Below are positions 38,683 to 47,783 of a DNA stretch of 64,000 nucleotides, in pieces. Below the pieces are notes generated by a model. It saw only the letters and a program-made list of their open reading frames with translations, searched no databases and was not told the origin of the DNA. The stretch is taken from NCBI RefSeq assembly GCF_016587435.1, contig NZ_BNJJ01000012.1, positions 220,206 through 284,205 of the forward strand, read 5' to 3'. A program made the position numbers and the translations under genes. Origin of the DNA: Dictyobacter formicarum. GTDB lineage: Bacteria > Chloroflexota > Ktedonobacteria > Ktedonobacterales > Ktedonobacteraceae. Each line of letters opens with the position of its first letter. Position 1 is the stretch's first letter.

Positions 38683-39390
38683 GGTAAAGCTCTCCTTTGT
38701 TTGTTGTGCCATAATGGCCTCGCGCTCCTGAACAAAAATTGCTCTTTTACTCGGCAATTTTTTCATCCTTTTAATGGGTAATTGAAGCCATATGCACTGA
38801 TCCCTGATTTATTTCTGCCCAATATACAAGAAGTGTCCGGTTATCCCTTGACCTTCTTCAATCCATTTCTCTCTCCATCAGGGAGGTCCGCATCATAGGA
38901 TTGTCCTGCGAGCATATGGTGTTTGGCGAGTTCATAGTGTTTCGTGATTGGTGACATCTGGATACCATTTTCCTTTCAAAACAACAGCATAGTTTGAAAC
39001 GGTAAGCTGAGGGAACCTAAGGTGCGCAAAGAGGTTGTGAAGAGTTCTGGCAATCATTGCAGGATGCGAGTATCTCTCTATAGAGCTGCGCAAAAGGCCA
39101 GTATGAGCTTGCAAAAGGTGGGATCAATAAGAAATGTCAGCGGAATGCTCGCCGGAGATCTCTGTCAAACACCTCTGTTGCCGCGCTTCTCCATACCTCT
39201 GAGCACCATTGAGGGTTTGCTCGGTAATACGTTGTATTTCTCATCATTGGTCTTGTGCGCGATAATCACAGACCGATACAAGAGAGAAAACTGGACAATT
39301 GAGTGCCTGTCCCCTCTTGGGATACATCGTATGTTGAGCAAGAAGAGTGGTGCTTGTTTCACTCAGTGAAGATGAAACAGGATGGAGTTA
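38683..39390. other. Gene-free region before the TetR unit
   Basis: About 700 bases. A 60-codon minus-strand frame (38932-39114) and a 115-codon plus-strand frame (39022-39369) lack ribosome sites and recognisable products. The end at 39391 is the first copy of the TTGCGCAACGAG repeat. Confidence 0.45.
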
Positions 39391-39410
39391 CCCACTGATT
39401 GCGCAACGAG
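39391..39410 (-). repeat. Terminal-repeat-like copy 1 (TTGCGCAACGAG)
   Basis: CCCACTGATTGCGCAACGAG. Inverted copies with two or three mismatches occur at 43241-43260 and 44669-44688. Together they look like ends of a mobile element bracketing TetR, hydrolase and transposase. Confidence 0.55.
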
Positions 39411-39444
39411 TTAATCTCACCAATGAACACTGGAAAAGGTTCTC

Positions 39445-39508
39445 TTGACATCCTTCTTGCTCTCCCTTATACTTACATTGTAAACTTACAATGTAAGTAT
39501 AAGGGAGA
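39445..39508 (+). promoter_or_regulatory. Promoter overlapped by a 48-bp palindrome
   Basis: TTGACA (39445-39450) and TATACT (39468-39473) are 17 bp apart. A perfect palindrome with 23-bp arms (39461-39483 and 39486-39508) and a 2-bp centre covers the -10 box, the start of transcription and the ribosome site AAGGGAG. The half-site contains TATACTTACATTGTAA. This is a strong candidate operator for the TetR gene starting at 39517. Confidence 0.8.
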
Positions 39509-39516
39509 CGAGAGTC

Positions 39517-40149
39517 ATGGCGAAATCTGGTGAGTCACTCACACGGCAACGGGTGTTAGAAGCAGCCTTGCGCTTGCTTGATCAAGAGGGTCTGGAAGGC
39601 TTTAGTATGCGCAAACTCGGCGCTTTGCTTGGGGTTGAGGCGATGTCACTCTACAACCATGTTGAGAATAAGCGAGCTGTCTTTGATGGGGTAATCGAAC
39701 TGCTCATTGTTCAGGCTCCGTTGCCTGTGCATCCTCATGCCACGCCACGTGAGGAATTATGGACCATTGCTCACGCCTTTCGAGACGTTCTGCGCGCTCA
39801 TCCCCGCGTGCTTCCGCTTATCGCAACCAGCCCGTTGCGTACATCAGCCTCTCTTGCGATGTTAGACCGCCTTCTTGAAACACTCCATCAGGCACAGATT
39901 ACCGGCGTTCAGTCCATCTATGCGCTCCAGTGCCTGGTCGGCTTTATTGTTGGGCATACGTTGCTTGGCACTGGAACGCAAGCGATCGCAGGTCTGGAAC
40001 CAGGGCCCAATGGTCCCACGGTCTGGCAACAATTTCCGGCAGAGCACTATCCCAGGCTCCACACGTTATTGCCCGAGATTGCCCAGTGGAATGCTGATCA
40101 GGAGTTTGACTTTGGACTCGAGGCGCTCCTCCAGGGTCTTTTTGGGTAA
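39517..40149 (+). CDS. TetR regulator with TetR_C domain
   Basis: A 210-residue protein of the tetracycline-repressor subclass. The helix-turn-helix is GLEGFSMRKLGALLGVEAMS followed by LYNHVENKRAVFDGVIELL. The C-terminal TetR_C domain includes HAFRDVLRAHPRVLPLIATS and LQCLVGFIVGHTLLG. AAGGGAG is the ribosome site. It is 21 bp upstream of an alpha/beta-hydrolase gene and has a perfect palindrome over its promoter, so it should repress itself and the hydrolase, with a small-molecule inducer. Confidence 0.9.
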   Translation: MAKSGESLTRQRVLEAALRLLDQEGLEGFSMRKLGALLGVEAMSLYNHVENKRAVFDGVIELLIVQAPLPVHPHATPREELWTIAHAFRDVLRAHPRVLPLIATSPLRTSASLAMLDRLLETLHQAQITGVQSIYALQCLVGFIVGHTLLGTGTQAIAGLEPGPNGPTVWQQFPAEHYPRLHTLLPEIAQWNADQEFDFGLEALLQGLFG

Positions 40150-40170
40150 AAGAAAGGTACACACGATCGC

Positions 40171-41031
40171 ATGAGGACAAAGAAAAAACACTACAAGATA
40201 GCAAACGGAGAGGTCCAGCTCGCGGTCAGCGAGACAGGACAGGGGCAAACGCTGCTGTTCTTCAACGGAGGGGGAGCAACACAAGTGAGTTGGAAGCGAC
40301 TCATCCACGAACTTCGTGAGTCGTATCGGCTTGTCACCTTCGATTTTCGCAATCATGGCAAAACAACGCGCTCGTCTGATGTCTCTTTCAAGGGCTTCTT
40401 GAGCGATGCCGAGGTCATCATGGACCGGGTTGCTGGCGAGCAACCGCTTGTGGTTGGCTGGTCCCTGGGGGCCGATCTGGCTGTCTGGTATGCAGCAGCA
40501 CATCCAGGAAGAGTAGCAGGGCTGTTTCTCATTGACGGTGCCGTCCCGGTCAATCTTGTAACTGATCCTGAGGATCTCAAGCGCCGCCTCGATACGCCCG
40601 CAATGAAGGTTGGGCCGCGCCTGCTCTCTCTGGTTGGCATGGGGTATCGACTCACGCCTTCCGAGTATGCAGACCTGACTATTGGGGTGAATATGCACCG
40701 TGAACAGCTCCTTTCGGCCTACGACCAGCTTGATTGTCCTGTCGAGCTTGCCCTGGCAACGAAATCTGCTGGGGAAAAGGGGGAGCGTGCTGAGCGCAAC
40801 AATGCGCTGTGGCGGGCTGGCGGTGAACAACTCGCACGCCTCTACCCGGCATGTGCGCTCCAGTGGGTGGACAACACCCACCTCCTTCCGTTCAAAGAAC
40901 CAACAACACTCGCACGATCTCTCGACGCGTTTGCTCAACGCATTCGAGCTGGCTCGCCAATCCCAACAGGAGACCAGCGACCATCACCAACTGACCCCGC
41001 ATTGGAAACACAGCAAAGGGAAGAGAAATGA
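40171..41031 (+). CDS. Alpha/beta-fold hydrolase
   Basis: A 286-residue hydrolase. The oxyanion region LLFFNGGGATQVSWKRL, the nucleophile elbow VVGWSLGADLAVWYAA (G-W-S-L-G) and the His in WVDNTHLLPFKEP make a complete family outline. The last about 25 residues are hydrophilic and unlike the fold, and may be an extension after rearrangement. It is co-directional with TetR and probably co-transcribed. Possible substrates are esters or lactones. The inducer of TetR may be its substrate. Confidence 0.88.
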   Translation: MRTKKKHYKIANGEVQLAVSETGQGQTLLFFNGGGATQVSWKRLIHELRESYRLVTFDFRNHGKTTRSSDVSFKGFLSDAEVIMDRVAGEQPLVVGWSLGADLAVWYAAAHPGRVAGLFLIDGAVPVNLVTDPEDLKRRLDTPAMKVGPRLLSLVGMGYRLTPSEYADLTIGVNMHREQLLSAYDQLDCPVELALATKSAGEKGERAERNNALWRAGGEQLARLYPACALQWVDNTHLLPFKEPTTLARSLDAFAQRIRAGSPIPTGDQRPSPTDPALETQQREEK

Positions 41032-41124
41032 GTGAGGCACGCGCACACCTACGCCTGGTGAAAGCGCATGAGGCAAGTCGTCCGAAGCGTTGAAAGCGTG
41101 AAAAAGCGTGAAGGAGAACAATCA

Positions 41125-43034
41125 ATGGGTATGGCTGATTCTCTGGTCAGCATCCAGGCGCTCTCGCGGTCTGAGCCCTCGACCCCTTCCTGGTTCGGGG
41201 AAGTCGTGGTGCTAACAGCGCATCTTCGCAAGCATGGTGTCCTCGGCAAGATCAGCGAGCAGGTGCGCTTTGCGCGAAAGCGGTTCGGGCGGTACGAAGT
41301 CGTCGATTTTCTGGCAGTGCTCTTCGGCTATGCGATCAGTGGGGAGCGCACCCTGGAGGAGTTTTACGAGAGCCTCCAGCCGTTCGCCGTTCCGTTCATG
41401 GCCTTGTTTGAACGCGACCGGCTCCCCTCTCGCTCAGCTCTTTCACGTTTTTTAGCAGCGTTGACGCCAGCCCCCGTCGAAGCCCTATGCACCTTTTCTT
41501 CGATGATCTGCTCGATCGGCCACTCACACCTGACAAACAGACTGGGGGGCTGGTGGATCGAGCGGGTCACGCCTGGATCGTCTTTGACATTGATGGCACG
41601 CGAGAAGCGGCGAGGCAACGTGCCGTGCCTCAGACTGACGACCTGTCCCTGGCTTTTCGTCGGTTGGATGACGTGTGTGCTCCTGGCTACACCGGACGCA
41701 AACGCGGGCAAGTGGTTCGGACCCGCACAACGGTAAGTCAGGCCCACAGCTACCACTGGCTCGGCAGTTTTGGAAACAAGGGCAACGGGCGCTACCGAGA
41801 GGAATTGCGAAAGGCGCTCGGTGCCATTGGTCGCTATCTCACGGCATACCAGTTCCCCCAGGCGCGTGCTTTGGTGCGGCTTGACGGACAATATGGCCTG
41901 GGAGCTGTGGTCGCAGATGTAGCTTCCTTCGCCTTCGTGACCCGTGGCAAAGAATACACGGTGCTGGATTGCCCGCTGGTTCAGGCGCGTCTGCATCTGC
42001 CTCCCGATCAGATGCAACAGCGTCCCGAAAGTCGGACAGTGCGCAGCCTCTACGATTGTCCAGAGGTCCCGGTGGGACCCGAGGGCGTCGTATGCCGCGT
42101 GGTCGTGGCTACCCATCCGGCCACCGAAAAGAAGAGCCCGGTTGGAGTCACCCGCGCGGGCGTCGTGTACGAACTCTTCTTCACGAACCTGCCACAGCAG
42201 GGGTTCACTGTTTGCGACGTTGTCGAGTTGTATCTGCATCGCGGGGCCTTTGAGTCAATATTAGCAGACGAAGATCAGGAGATCGACCCCGATCGTTGGT
42301 GTAGTCACACTGCCTGTGGCCAGGAAGCATGGTGCATCGTGAGTCAATGGGTGTGGAACCTACGCCTGGAACTGGGCCATCAACTCAAGCCGGAGCCGTT
42401 GCGCACCACCGAGTTTGCGAAAGCTCCGTCCGAAACCAACGAACAGCAGTCTCCCACTTGTGGATATGGCAAGCCGACGGTTGCCATCGCCTTCAAAGCA
42501 GGCCGTTTCTCGGGGCAGGACTTCACGCTTCAGCCAGATGGCACACTACGCTGTCCTGCCAAGCAACAGCTTGTTGCCCATGAGCGACGCTGGGAAGCCG
42601 ATGGCAGCCTGCGTGTGGTGTATGGAGCCAGTATTCGCAGTTGCCGTCCCTGTCCAGTACGTGAGCAGTGCCAATGGAATGGCGGGGCAACGGCAAAGCC
42701 GCGTCAGGTGAGCGTCCTGCTTCATCCGGTGACGGTTGGGTCTGCTCCGCTCCTCTGGCAGGACTGGAGCCGTAGAACTCATCGGCGTGCCTGCATCCAT
42801 CTGCTTCGCCACCAGCGCATAGAGATCCAGGCAGAGCCAGGAAATGACCCGAACGCTGCTCCCCCAGCCGTCACTCCCGCGTTACTCTCCCGTGCCGAGC
42901 GTGCCCATTATCGTCTCTCGTGGGCACAGCGGTTGGCTCGCAATGCGCGTCCCGAAACGTCTGGGCAGGTAACGATCCGCTTGTTCGGCGTTCCCGAACG
43001 CTTTGCAGCCTCTTTCGGTTGGGCCGCAGCGTAA
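41125..43034 (+). pseudogene. DDE transposase (IS1182/IS4-like), frameshifted
   Basis: GAAGGAG precedes the ATG at 41125. The N-terminal part (LRKHGVLGKISEQVRFARKR, VVDFLAVLFGYAISGERTLE) is in one frame to about 41480, and the rest follows in the -1 frame. The catalytic domain includes WIVFDIDGTREAARQRA and LVRLDGQYGLGAVVADVA. A C-terminal Cys cluster (SCRPCPVREQC) is like that of IS1182-type transposases. No X-XXY-YYZ slippery site is seen at the junction, so decay is more likely than programmed frameshifting. Family assignment is tentative. Confidence 0.78.
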
Positions 43035-43240
43035 CCGCATGCTTCTCGCGGCTCCTCTTCCTCAAACAAGCGTGCTTCTCCGGCCGCTTCTTTTTCTCTC
43101 TTCTCCGGCTGGCTCTTCGATCCCTCTTGCCTTCCCTTGTTTCCGCTCTTCAGCCTTCTGTTTCTGCTTCGTTCAAGGCGAAAAGAACTCCGTTCTGGAC
43201 AATTCCCGCATATCAAAGCGGTGTTTAACTTTTCAACAAC

Positions 43241-43260
43241 CTCGTTGCGCAATACGTGGG
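43241..43260 (+). repeat. Terminal-repeat-like copy 2 (TTGCGCAACGAG)
   Basis: CTCGTTGCGCAATACGTGGG, about 200 bp after the DDE transposase stop and preceded by TTTTCAACAAC. Its reverse complement matches the copy at 39391 at 18 of 20 positions. It could be the right end of the IS. Confidence 0.6.
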
Positions 43261-43584
43261 ATGTGTAAGGGAGCCTGAGTGGTTTGCTCCTGTCTCCATA
43301 CAGCATCCAGTTCATTCATCAGCTTTGGCATCGTTAGTGGTTCTGATGAATGAACTGGCGGGCGTCCGCAAGAGTGTCAAAACCGTTGATTTCCTGTGAC
43401 AAACCGTAGCGTTTGATAGCTCTCCAAGACAGAAGGTGGAGGACCGAGTTGATTGCTCAAGCTGAGACAAAAGTCCTGGCAAGACAAGAATGTATTTGTC
43501 AATGATACTGGGGACCAATTTCCAATCTGATTCGGGGCAATGAATCCCTTTTAGTGTGGCAACGATAATTTGATTCTGGGGCCA

Positions 43585-43635
43585 TTTGACAACGAAAAAG
43601 GGAACCGCCGCTCTTTTGACAATGAAAAAGGGAAC
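43585..43635. repeat. IS21-like end repeats (remnant)
   Basis: TTTGACAACGAAAAAGGGAA at 43585 and TTTGACAATGAAAAAGGGAA at 43615 are direct copies 30 bp apart. Repeats of this kind occur at the ends of IS21-family elements. No istA or istB frame is nearby. The minus-strand frame at 43312-43737 runs through them and is not supported as a gene. Confidence 0.45.
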
Positions 43636-43791
43636 TACCTCTAATCCCGACTCACTAGTTGGAAGCACGTGTTGAGGTAAAACTGACCCAAACGAGCTGG
43701 GAAGACCAGGGGCAAGTACTTGTAAAGCGCCAGACACGATGATATACTCAGTCTATTGAATAATGTTCTTCGATAGCTGAAAGGAGGTGAA

Positions 43792-43923
43792 ATGTATGGA
43801 CAAAACACGCATCTCAATGAGGCTATGCACCGAACCCGCTATGTGCGAAAGAGCCTGAACTCGCGACTCCAAAAATGGACCGCGTTTTGGCAATATGCAG
43901 GCATTCTCGTCTTTCTTGCATAG
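43792..43923 (+). CDS. Possible 43-residue peptide with strong ribosome site
   Basis: The frame starts 4 nt after a perfect AAAGGAGG and is preceded by TTGTAA-17-TATACT (43720-43748). The product begins MYGQNTHLNEAMHRTRYVRK and ends in a hydrophobic stretch, FWQYAGILVFLA. No family is recognised. It may be a small membrane peptide, a leader, or the first codons of a lost gene whose promoter survives. Confidence 0.4.
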   Translation: MYGQNTHLNEAMHRTRYVRKSLNSRLQKWTAFWQYAGILVFLA

Positions 43924-44088
43924 CGGTCGCAAGCGAAAACCAATCTTTGTGACAGGGATCATCTCCCTCGTTTGCCCATCCTGAGTGCATCACCTCTGCT
44001 TTTTCTGTCTCCAACAAGAATTTCCTAGGGCCGTTTGTGCCCTGGAGCGCGCCTCGCGTTTTGACACACAAGAAATGAGAACATATTC

Positions 44089-44580
44089 ATGACTGAACAT
44101 GCTTTCCCGGTTGCCTCTTTCTACAAAGGCTGGGATGGGTACCAGCAACACCTGGTTCATGCTCTGGCGCCCCTTTCATCTGAGCAGCTTGCCCTGCGTG
44201 CAGAGCCACGCCTGCGCTCTATTGGCGCCATTGCGAGCCATATCATTGGGGCACGCGCCGGATGGCTGTACTATGTACTCAAGGAGAACGACAAGAATCT
44301 CGTTCCACTCCATACACGGAATGTTCCAGCTCAGCCTGAGCAATCTGGCGCCGAACTGGTCAGCGGACTGGAAAAGACCTGGCGGGTGATCCAGGATGCC
44401 CTTCAGCGCTGGACGATTGCCGATTTAGATGAGATTTTCCATGAGACTGATGGGAATGGAGAAGAACAAACCTATACCCGTCAATGGGTCATCTGGCATC
44501 TACTCGAACATGATCTGCACCATGGTGGTGAGATCTCGTTCACGCTTGGTATGCATGGTCTGGCTGCCATCAACCTGTAA
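44089..44580 (+). CDS. DinB-family protein
   Basis: A 163-residue four-helix-bundle protein of the DinB/DfsB-like family. The three metal-binding His are probably in AIASHIIGARAGW (about 49) and HLLEHDLHHGGEISF (about 141-149). Such proteins include thiol transferases and many members of unknown role, often induced by stress. No strong ribosome site is seen. It lies between two TTGCGCAACGAG repeats and is followed by an intrinsic terminator. Confidence 0.88.
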   Translation: MTEHAFPVASFYKGWDGYQQHLVHALAPLSSEQLALRAEPRLRSIGAIASHIIGARAGWLYYVLKENDKNLVPLHTRNVPAQPEQSGAELVSGLEKTWRVIQDALQRWTIADLDEIFHETDGNGEEQTYTRQWVIWHLLEHDLHHGGEISFTLGMHGLAAINL

Positions 44581-44601
44581 GCAAATTCACCGCTCTTCAC
44601 C

Positions 44602-44631
44602 CGAGGCGGAGACCAGCTCGTCTCCGTCTCG
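44602..44631 (+). terminator. Intrinsic terminator of the DinB gene
   Basis: CGAGGCGGAGAC (44602-44613) pairs with GTCTCCGTCTCG (44620-44631) with one mismatch and a 6-nt loop. A T-rich stretch (CTCTTTTGCTTTCTTCTTTG) follows. Confidence 0.75.
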
Positions 44632-44668
44632 ATAGATCTCTTTTGCTTTCTTCTTTGCTTGAGTTTAC

Positions 44669-44688
44669 CTCGTTGCGCAACCCGTGGG
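44669..44688 (+). repeat. Terminal-repeat-like copy 3 (TTGCGCAACGAG)
   Basis: CTCGTTGCGCAACCCGTGGG, in the same orientation as copy 2. The following gap to 44930 holds only the leader of the ISL3 transposase. Confidence 0.55.
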
Positions 44689-44930
44689 AGTTAGCGGTGG
44701 GCCGGCATAGATGTCAGAACCTCCGTAAAAGATAATAATTGATGTATTCGCATTATGCCCACAGAAAGAGGAGTTTGTCAATAAAATGTGTTTACGGTGC
44801 GAGATTTTTTCGGGTCTCTGTCCTTGCGGGTGAAATGAGACAAAGAGGGGAGGAGAAAAAATGACAAGCTCATCATTCGTTCAACTTGGTACCCAACAAA
44901 AAAACAGCCAAGTGAGGCGAATAATAAGCT

Positions 44931-45623
44931 ATGTCCAAGCAGCATATCACATCATCAGCAGCGCCCCAAACCGAGGGGATGTTGGTCCCATTGAACCTTC
45001 CCGGCTTTCGCATGTGTGACCAACAGTGGCAAGAGGATGGAACCATCAGCGTGGTGATCGTATCCACGGCCAGCCGCCAACCGTGTCCAGTGTGTCAGCA
45101 CAGCTCTTCCAAGATCCATGATCGGCGACCTCGCCGCAAACGCGACCTCCCGTGTCAAATGATGAAGGTGGAATTGATCCTCATCAAACGGCGCTTTCGC
45201 TGCGACCAGTGTCAAAAGGTGTTTACCGAGCGCGATAGTGCCTGTGGATGGTGTCGCCGAACCACGGCACGCTTGCGGCAAACGATTGGGGACCAGGTTT
45301 TCAAGCAGCCCTTGGTCGATGTCGGCAGGAGCTTTGGCGCCGGCTCGCGTTTTGCGCAGGCTTGCTTTCAAGCTGTGCTCCAAGAGGAGCTTATGAAGCA
45401 TGGGCGAACGCTGGAGGAGGAAAGTCGCCTGCCGGCCCCTCGCTTTCTGGGAATAGATGAGTTTGCCAGACGCAAAGGACAGGTCTACGACACCATCCTG
45501 TGTGATGTCGAACGGCATCAGGTCCTCGAAGTGGGAGAAGGCCGGACGCTGGAAGCGGTGTGTGCGCTGCTCGAACGGCTTGAGAACCCGGAAGCCGTGC
45601 AAGCCGTCAGTATAGATACGTAA
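44931..45623 (+). pseudogene. ISL3-family transposase, truncated
   Basis: Only the N-terminal about 230 residues remain. The ISL3 zinc-binding and helix-turn-helix region is clear: CPVCQHSSSKIHDRRPRRKR, RFRCDQCQKVFTERDS. The first catalytic segment is present (FLGIDEFARRKGQVYDTILCD). The frame is cut at VSIDT near 45623, where IS605-type end sequence begins. The DDE domain is therefore incomplete, and no downstream half is present. Confidence 0.85.
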
Positions 45624-45649
45624 TTTACGTACGTAAAAACGTTTTCATT

Positions 45650-45753
45650 CTCCTCAGCTCCAACCTCTGGAGGCTCTACGAAAACGGGTCAAGGTCAAAA
45701 CCCTCGAAGTGATTCGAGGAAGCCCTCGTGCTTCAGCCGGGGGAGGATGTCAA
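45650..45753 (+). ncRNA. Solo IS605-type right end / omegaRNA-like remnant
   Basis: The plus strand reads GAAGTGATTCGAGG, with a perfect CCTCGAA/TTCGAGG hairpin, then a second stem and a terminal GGGGGAGGATGTCAA. The same end, GGGGAGGATGTCAA, closes the minus-strand copy at 51525-51690. No TnpB lies beside it. It interrupts the ISL3 gene on one side and touches the FkbH stop codon on the other, so this is its insertion point. Expression as RNA is not shown. Confidence 0.5.
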
Positions 45754-47459
45754 TGACGTTTGATATAGGATGGCCATTGAGGACAACGGAGGTGATAGCT
45801 CATCCCCGGCGTTTCACAGCCAAATTGAGCGAAGAATGTGCGGGCCGGTTCGTTGCGCTGACATTCTTCCACTGTTGCTACAAGGTTTGATTTGCCATAT
45901 TTTGCCGCAACCTCAAACAGATCGGCAAGCATAGCCTCCTCGACCCCACGTCCCATCGCTCGGCAACTCATGACAAACGTATCCAATACTATGTCATCAT
46001 GATTGAGCCTGGCAATCCAGGCGCCAACTATCCCATAGTCTCCAAAGCGGTCGTACGCCTGTGTTAGATGCACAATATACGACTGTTCAGCACAGATCTG
46101 TGATAGCTCTAGCGTGGAACGACGACGACAATTCAGGTTAAATTGATTGGTTTTGGCGATAAGCTGTGTTAACCTGGGTATATTGGTGGCTGCTGGTGGA
46201 AACATCCTGACTTCAATTTGTAACTGTGTCAGATAAGCTTCCGGTGATGTTACTTCTTTCCTGGCGGCAGCACGCAGGCGCTCTTGTTGATAGTAGCCTG
46301 TTCGTTTGAGATCCTCTGAAAGAGGTGGTAATCTATCCAATACACCTGCCGATTGGAGCGCTTCTAGCCAATCAACGGGGTCTGCCGGAATCTGTATACA
46401 GACGATCTCAGGAAATACTGCCTGCACCTCTACAATTTCGGCGGGGTTATCATCTATAAATACAAAACTGTCAACTCCAAGCTTCAGTTCATCGACAAGT
46501 TCTTGGATGCTGGCTGCCTTTGATTGCCAGCCAATGCGCCATGCAGAGAGCATCTCAGGCTTGAGGAGCATTTCAGGACGCGCAAAAACTTCCCAGACAT
46601 CCGCCTCATCATTTTTACTACATAGTGTAAGAAGCATGCCTGTGCGCCGTAATTCTAGCAAAAAAGCCTGGAAATCTCTGTAAGCAGCTCCTGGTCCATT
46701 CGCATCTAAATCAACCCCCAGTGGCCCATTTTCACCAACGACACCACCCCAGAGCGTGTTATCAGCATCAAGAACAATGACTTTCCGCGCCGGTTTTCTG
46801 CTCAACAGAAGCAGCCGCGCCAGACGTTCACCTAATGAATGAAACAGTGTTTCAGAAAAGGGTATATGTGCTATTGCGAGGAGACGTTGATTGTAGGCAG
46901 AGGCACTTCCAATTGAACGAATTGCTTCTTCTAAATCAAGCAACAGTACTCCTGATTGCTTTGCGAGTCGGAGGCGGAGTGCTTCGCGTACTGCGGTTGC
47001 AATAGCAAAGATGCCTGTAACATTACAGGCATCACCAATGCCCAGTGGTCGTTCCTCAGGGATAGCAGGCAAAACGAAAACCAGCGTTGTTTGCCAGTTG
47101 CGCATAGTCTCCAGGAAAATGTCTGCCAGTTCGAGGGCTTCCTGGACAAAACTTTCGGCCGACTCAGCTAATGGAAGATCCCGTCCAGCCCAGAGATCTT
47201 CCAGTCGTGGCCAGGCGACGAGAATGGTAGGCGTAAACCTGGCGGTCTCACTTTTCTCGTCCAGGCATTGCTGCGCCATCTGGTTATATGGCCCAATCCT
47301 GACATCTGTAGGAAGACCAAGCTCTTCTAACGCAAGGCCAAGATATGGAACTATTGGATTCGCTGTGAAGGTACTCAAGATTATTAATCGCTCTTGAACC
47401 GCACGTTCAGTGCTAACAATCTTTTGCCAGCTCTGACGCTTTTGTAGCAAGCTCACCAT
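45750..47459 (-). CDS. FkbH-like HAD-IIIC enzyme
   Basis: A 569-residue FkbH-type protein. The N-terminal about 230 residues are the usual partner domain. The HAD core has the motif VLDADNTLWGGVVGE (about 234-248), SKNDEAD and FIDDNPAEIVEV (about 340). The C-terminal part is GNAT-like (AYDRFGDYGIVGAWI). Family members load a three-carbon unit from 1,3-bisphosphoglycerate onto an acyl carrier protein to make glyceryl-ACP. An ACP gene lies 78 bp upstream on the same strand, which supports that role. AAAGGAG precedes the ATG. The stop overlaps an IS605-type end, so the last few residues may differ from the original. Confidence 0.92.
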   Translation of the reverse strand: MVSLLQKRQSWQKIVSTERAVQERLIILSTFTANPIVPYLGLALEELGLPTDVRIGPYNQMAQQCLDEKSETARFTPTILVAWPRLEDLWAGRDLPLAESAESFVQEALELADIFLETMRNWQTTLVFVLPAIPEERPLGIGDACNVTGIFAIATAVREALRLRLAKQSGVLLLDLEEAIRSIGSASAYNQRLLAIAHIPFSETLFHSLGERLARLLLLSRKPARKVIVLDADNTLWGGVVGENGPLGVDLDANGPGAAYRDFQAFLLELRRTGMLLTLCSKNDEADVWEVFARPEMLLKPEMLSAWRIGWQSKAASIQELVDELKLGVDSFVFIDDNPAEIVEVQAVFPEIVCIQIPADPVDWLEALQSAGVLDRLPPLSEDLKRTGYYQQERLRAAARKEVTSPEAYLTQLQIEVRMFPPAATNIPRLTQLIAKTNQFNLNCRRRSTLELSQICAEQSYIVHLTQAYDRFGDYGIVGAWIARLNHDDIVLDTFVMSCRAMGRGVEEAMLADLFEVAAKYGKSNLVATVEECQRNEPARTFFAQFGCETPGMSYHLRCPQWPSYIKRH

Positions 47460-47537
47460 TATCTCCTTTTTGTCATTATTTTTAATGAACTGTTTGGATG
47501 CGTATAACTGCTTTGTTGTCTCTTATTTAGCGGTCGG

Positions 47538-47783
47538 TCAATCGACTGTGTTGCTATCTATTTTTATCGATCTTTGTTGCAAAATATGATATATATCGGC
47601 TACGCAGGTTAATGTGTGTATCTCTCGTGTTGTCAATTTTATGTTATACACTTCTTCAATGGCTTCTATTAATTCCAGGTGTTTAAGACTACTCCAGGCA
47701 TCCAATGTGTCCGGACCTGTAGAAGATGTAATGAGCGATAACGGGACATTCATGACGCTTGCAATCAATTCTTGTACTTTCAT
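47538..47783 (-). CDS. Acyl carrier protein of the FkbH pair
   Basis: An 81-residue ACP. The phosphopantetheine Ser is in LDAWSSLKHLELIEAIEE, a form often seen in ACPs that work with FkbH rather than the D-S-L of fatty-acid ACPs. AGGAAG lies before the ATG. It is first in a two-gene unit with FkbH and should carry the glyceryl or derived hydroxyacyl group as a thioester. Where that unit is transferred in this cluster is not clear. Confidence 0.88.
   Translation of the reverse strand: MKVQELIASVMNVPLSLITSSTGPDTLDAWSSLKHLELIEAIEEVYNIKLTTREIHTLTCVADIYHILQQRSIKIDSNTVD

Noticed and set aside
41460..41500. Programmed -1 frameshift in the DDE transposase
   Set aside because: The junction lacks an X-XXY-YYZ slippery heptamer in the right frame; plain mutation fits better, with many other frameshifts nearby.
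41364..42239. 291-codon minus-strand frame
   Set aside because: It is the opposite-strand shadow of the DDE transposase catalytic domain.
43312..43737. 141-codon minus-strand frame as a gene
   Set aside because: It crosses two IS21-like direct repeats, has no ribosome site and no recognisable family.
44955..45602. 215-codon minus-strand frame
   Set aside because: It is the mirror frame of the clearly recognised ISL3 transposase.
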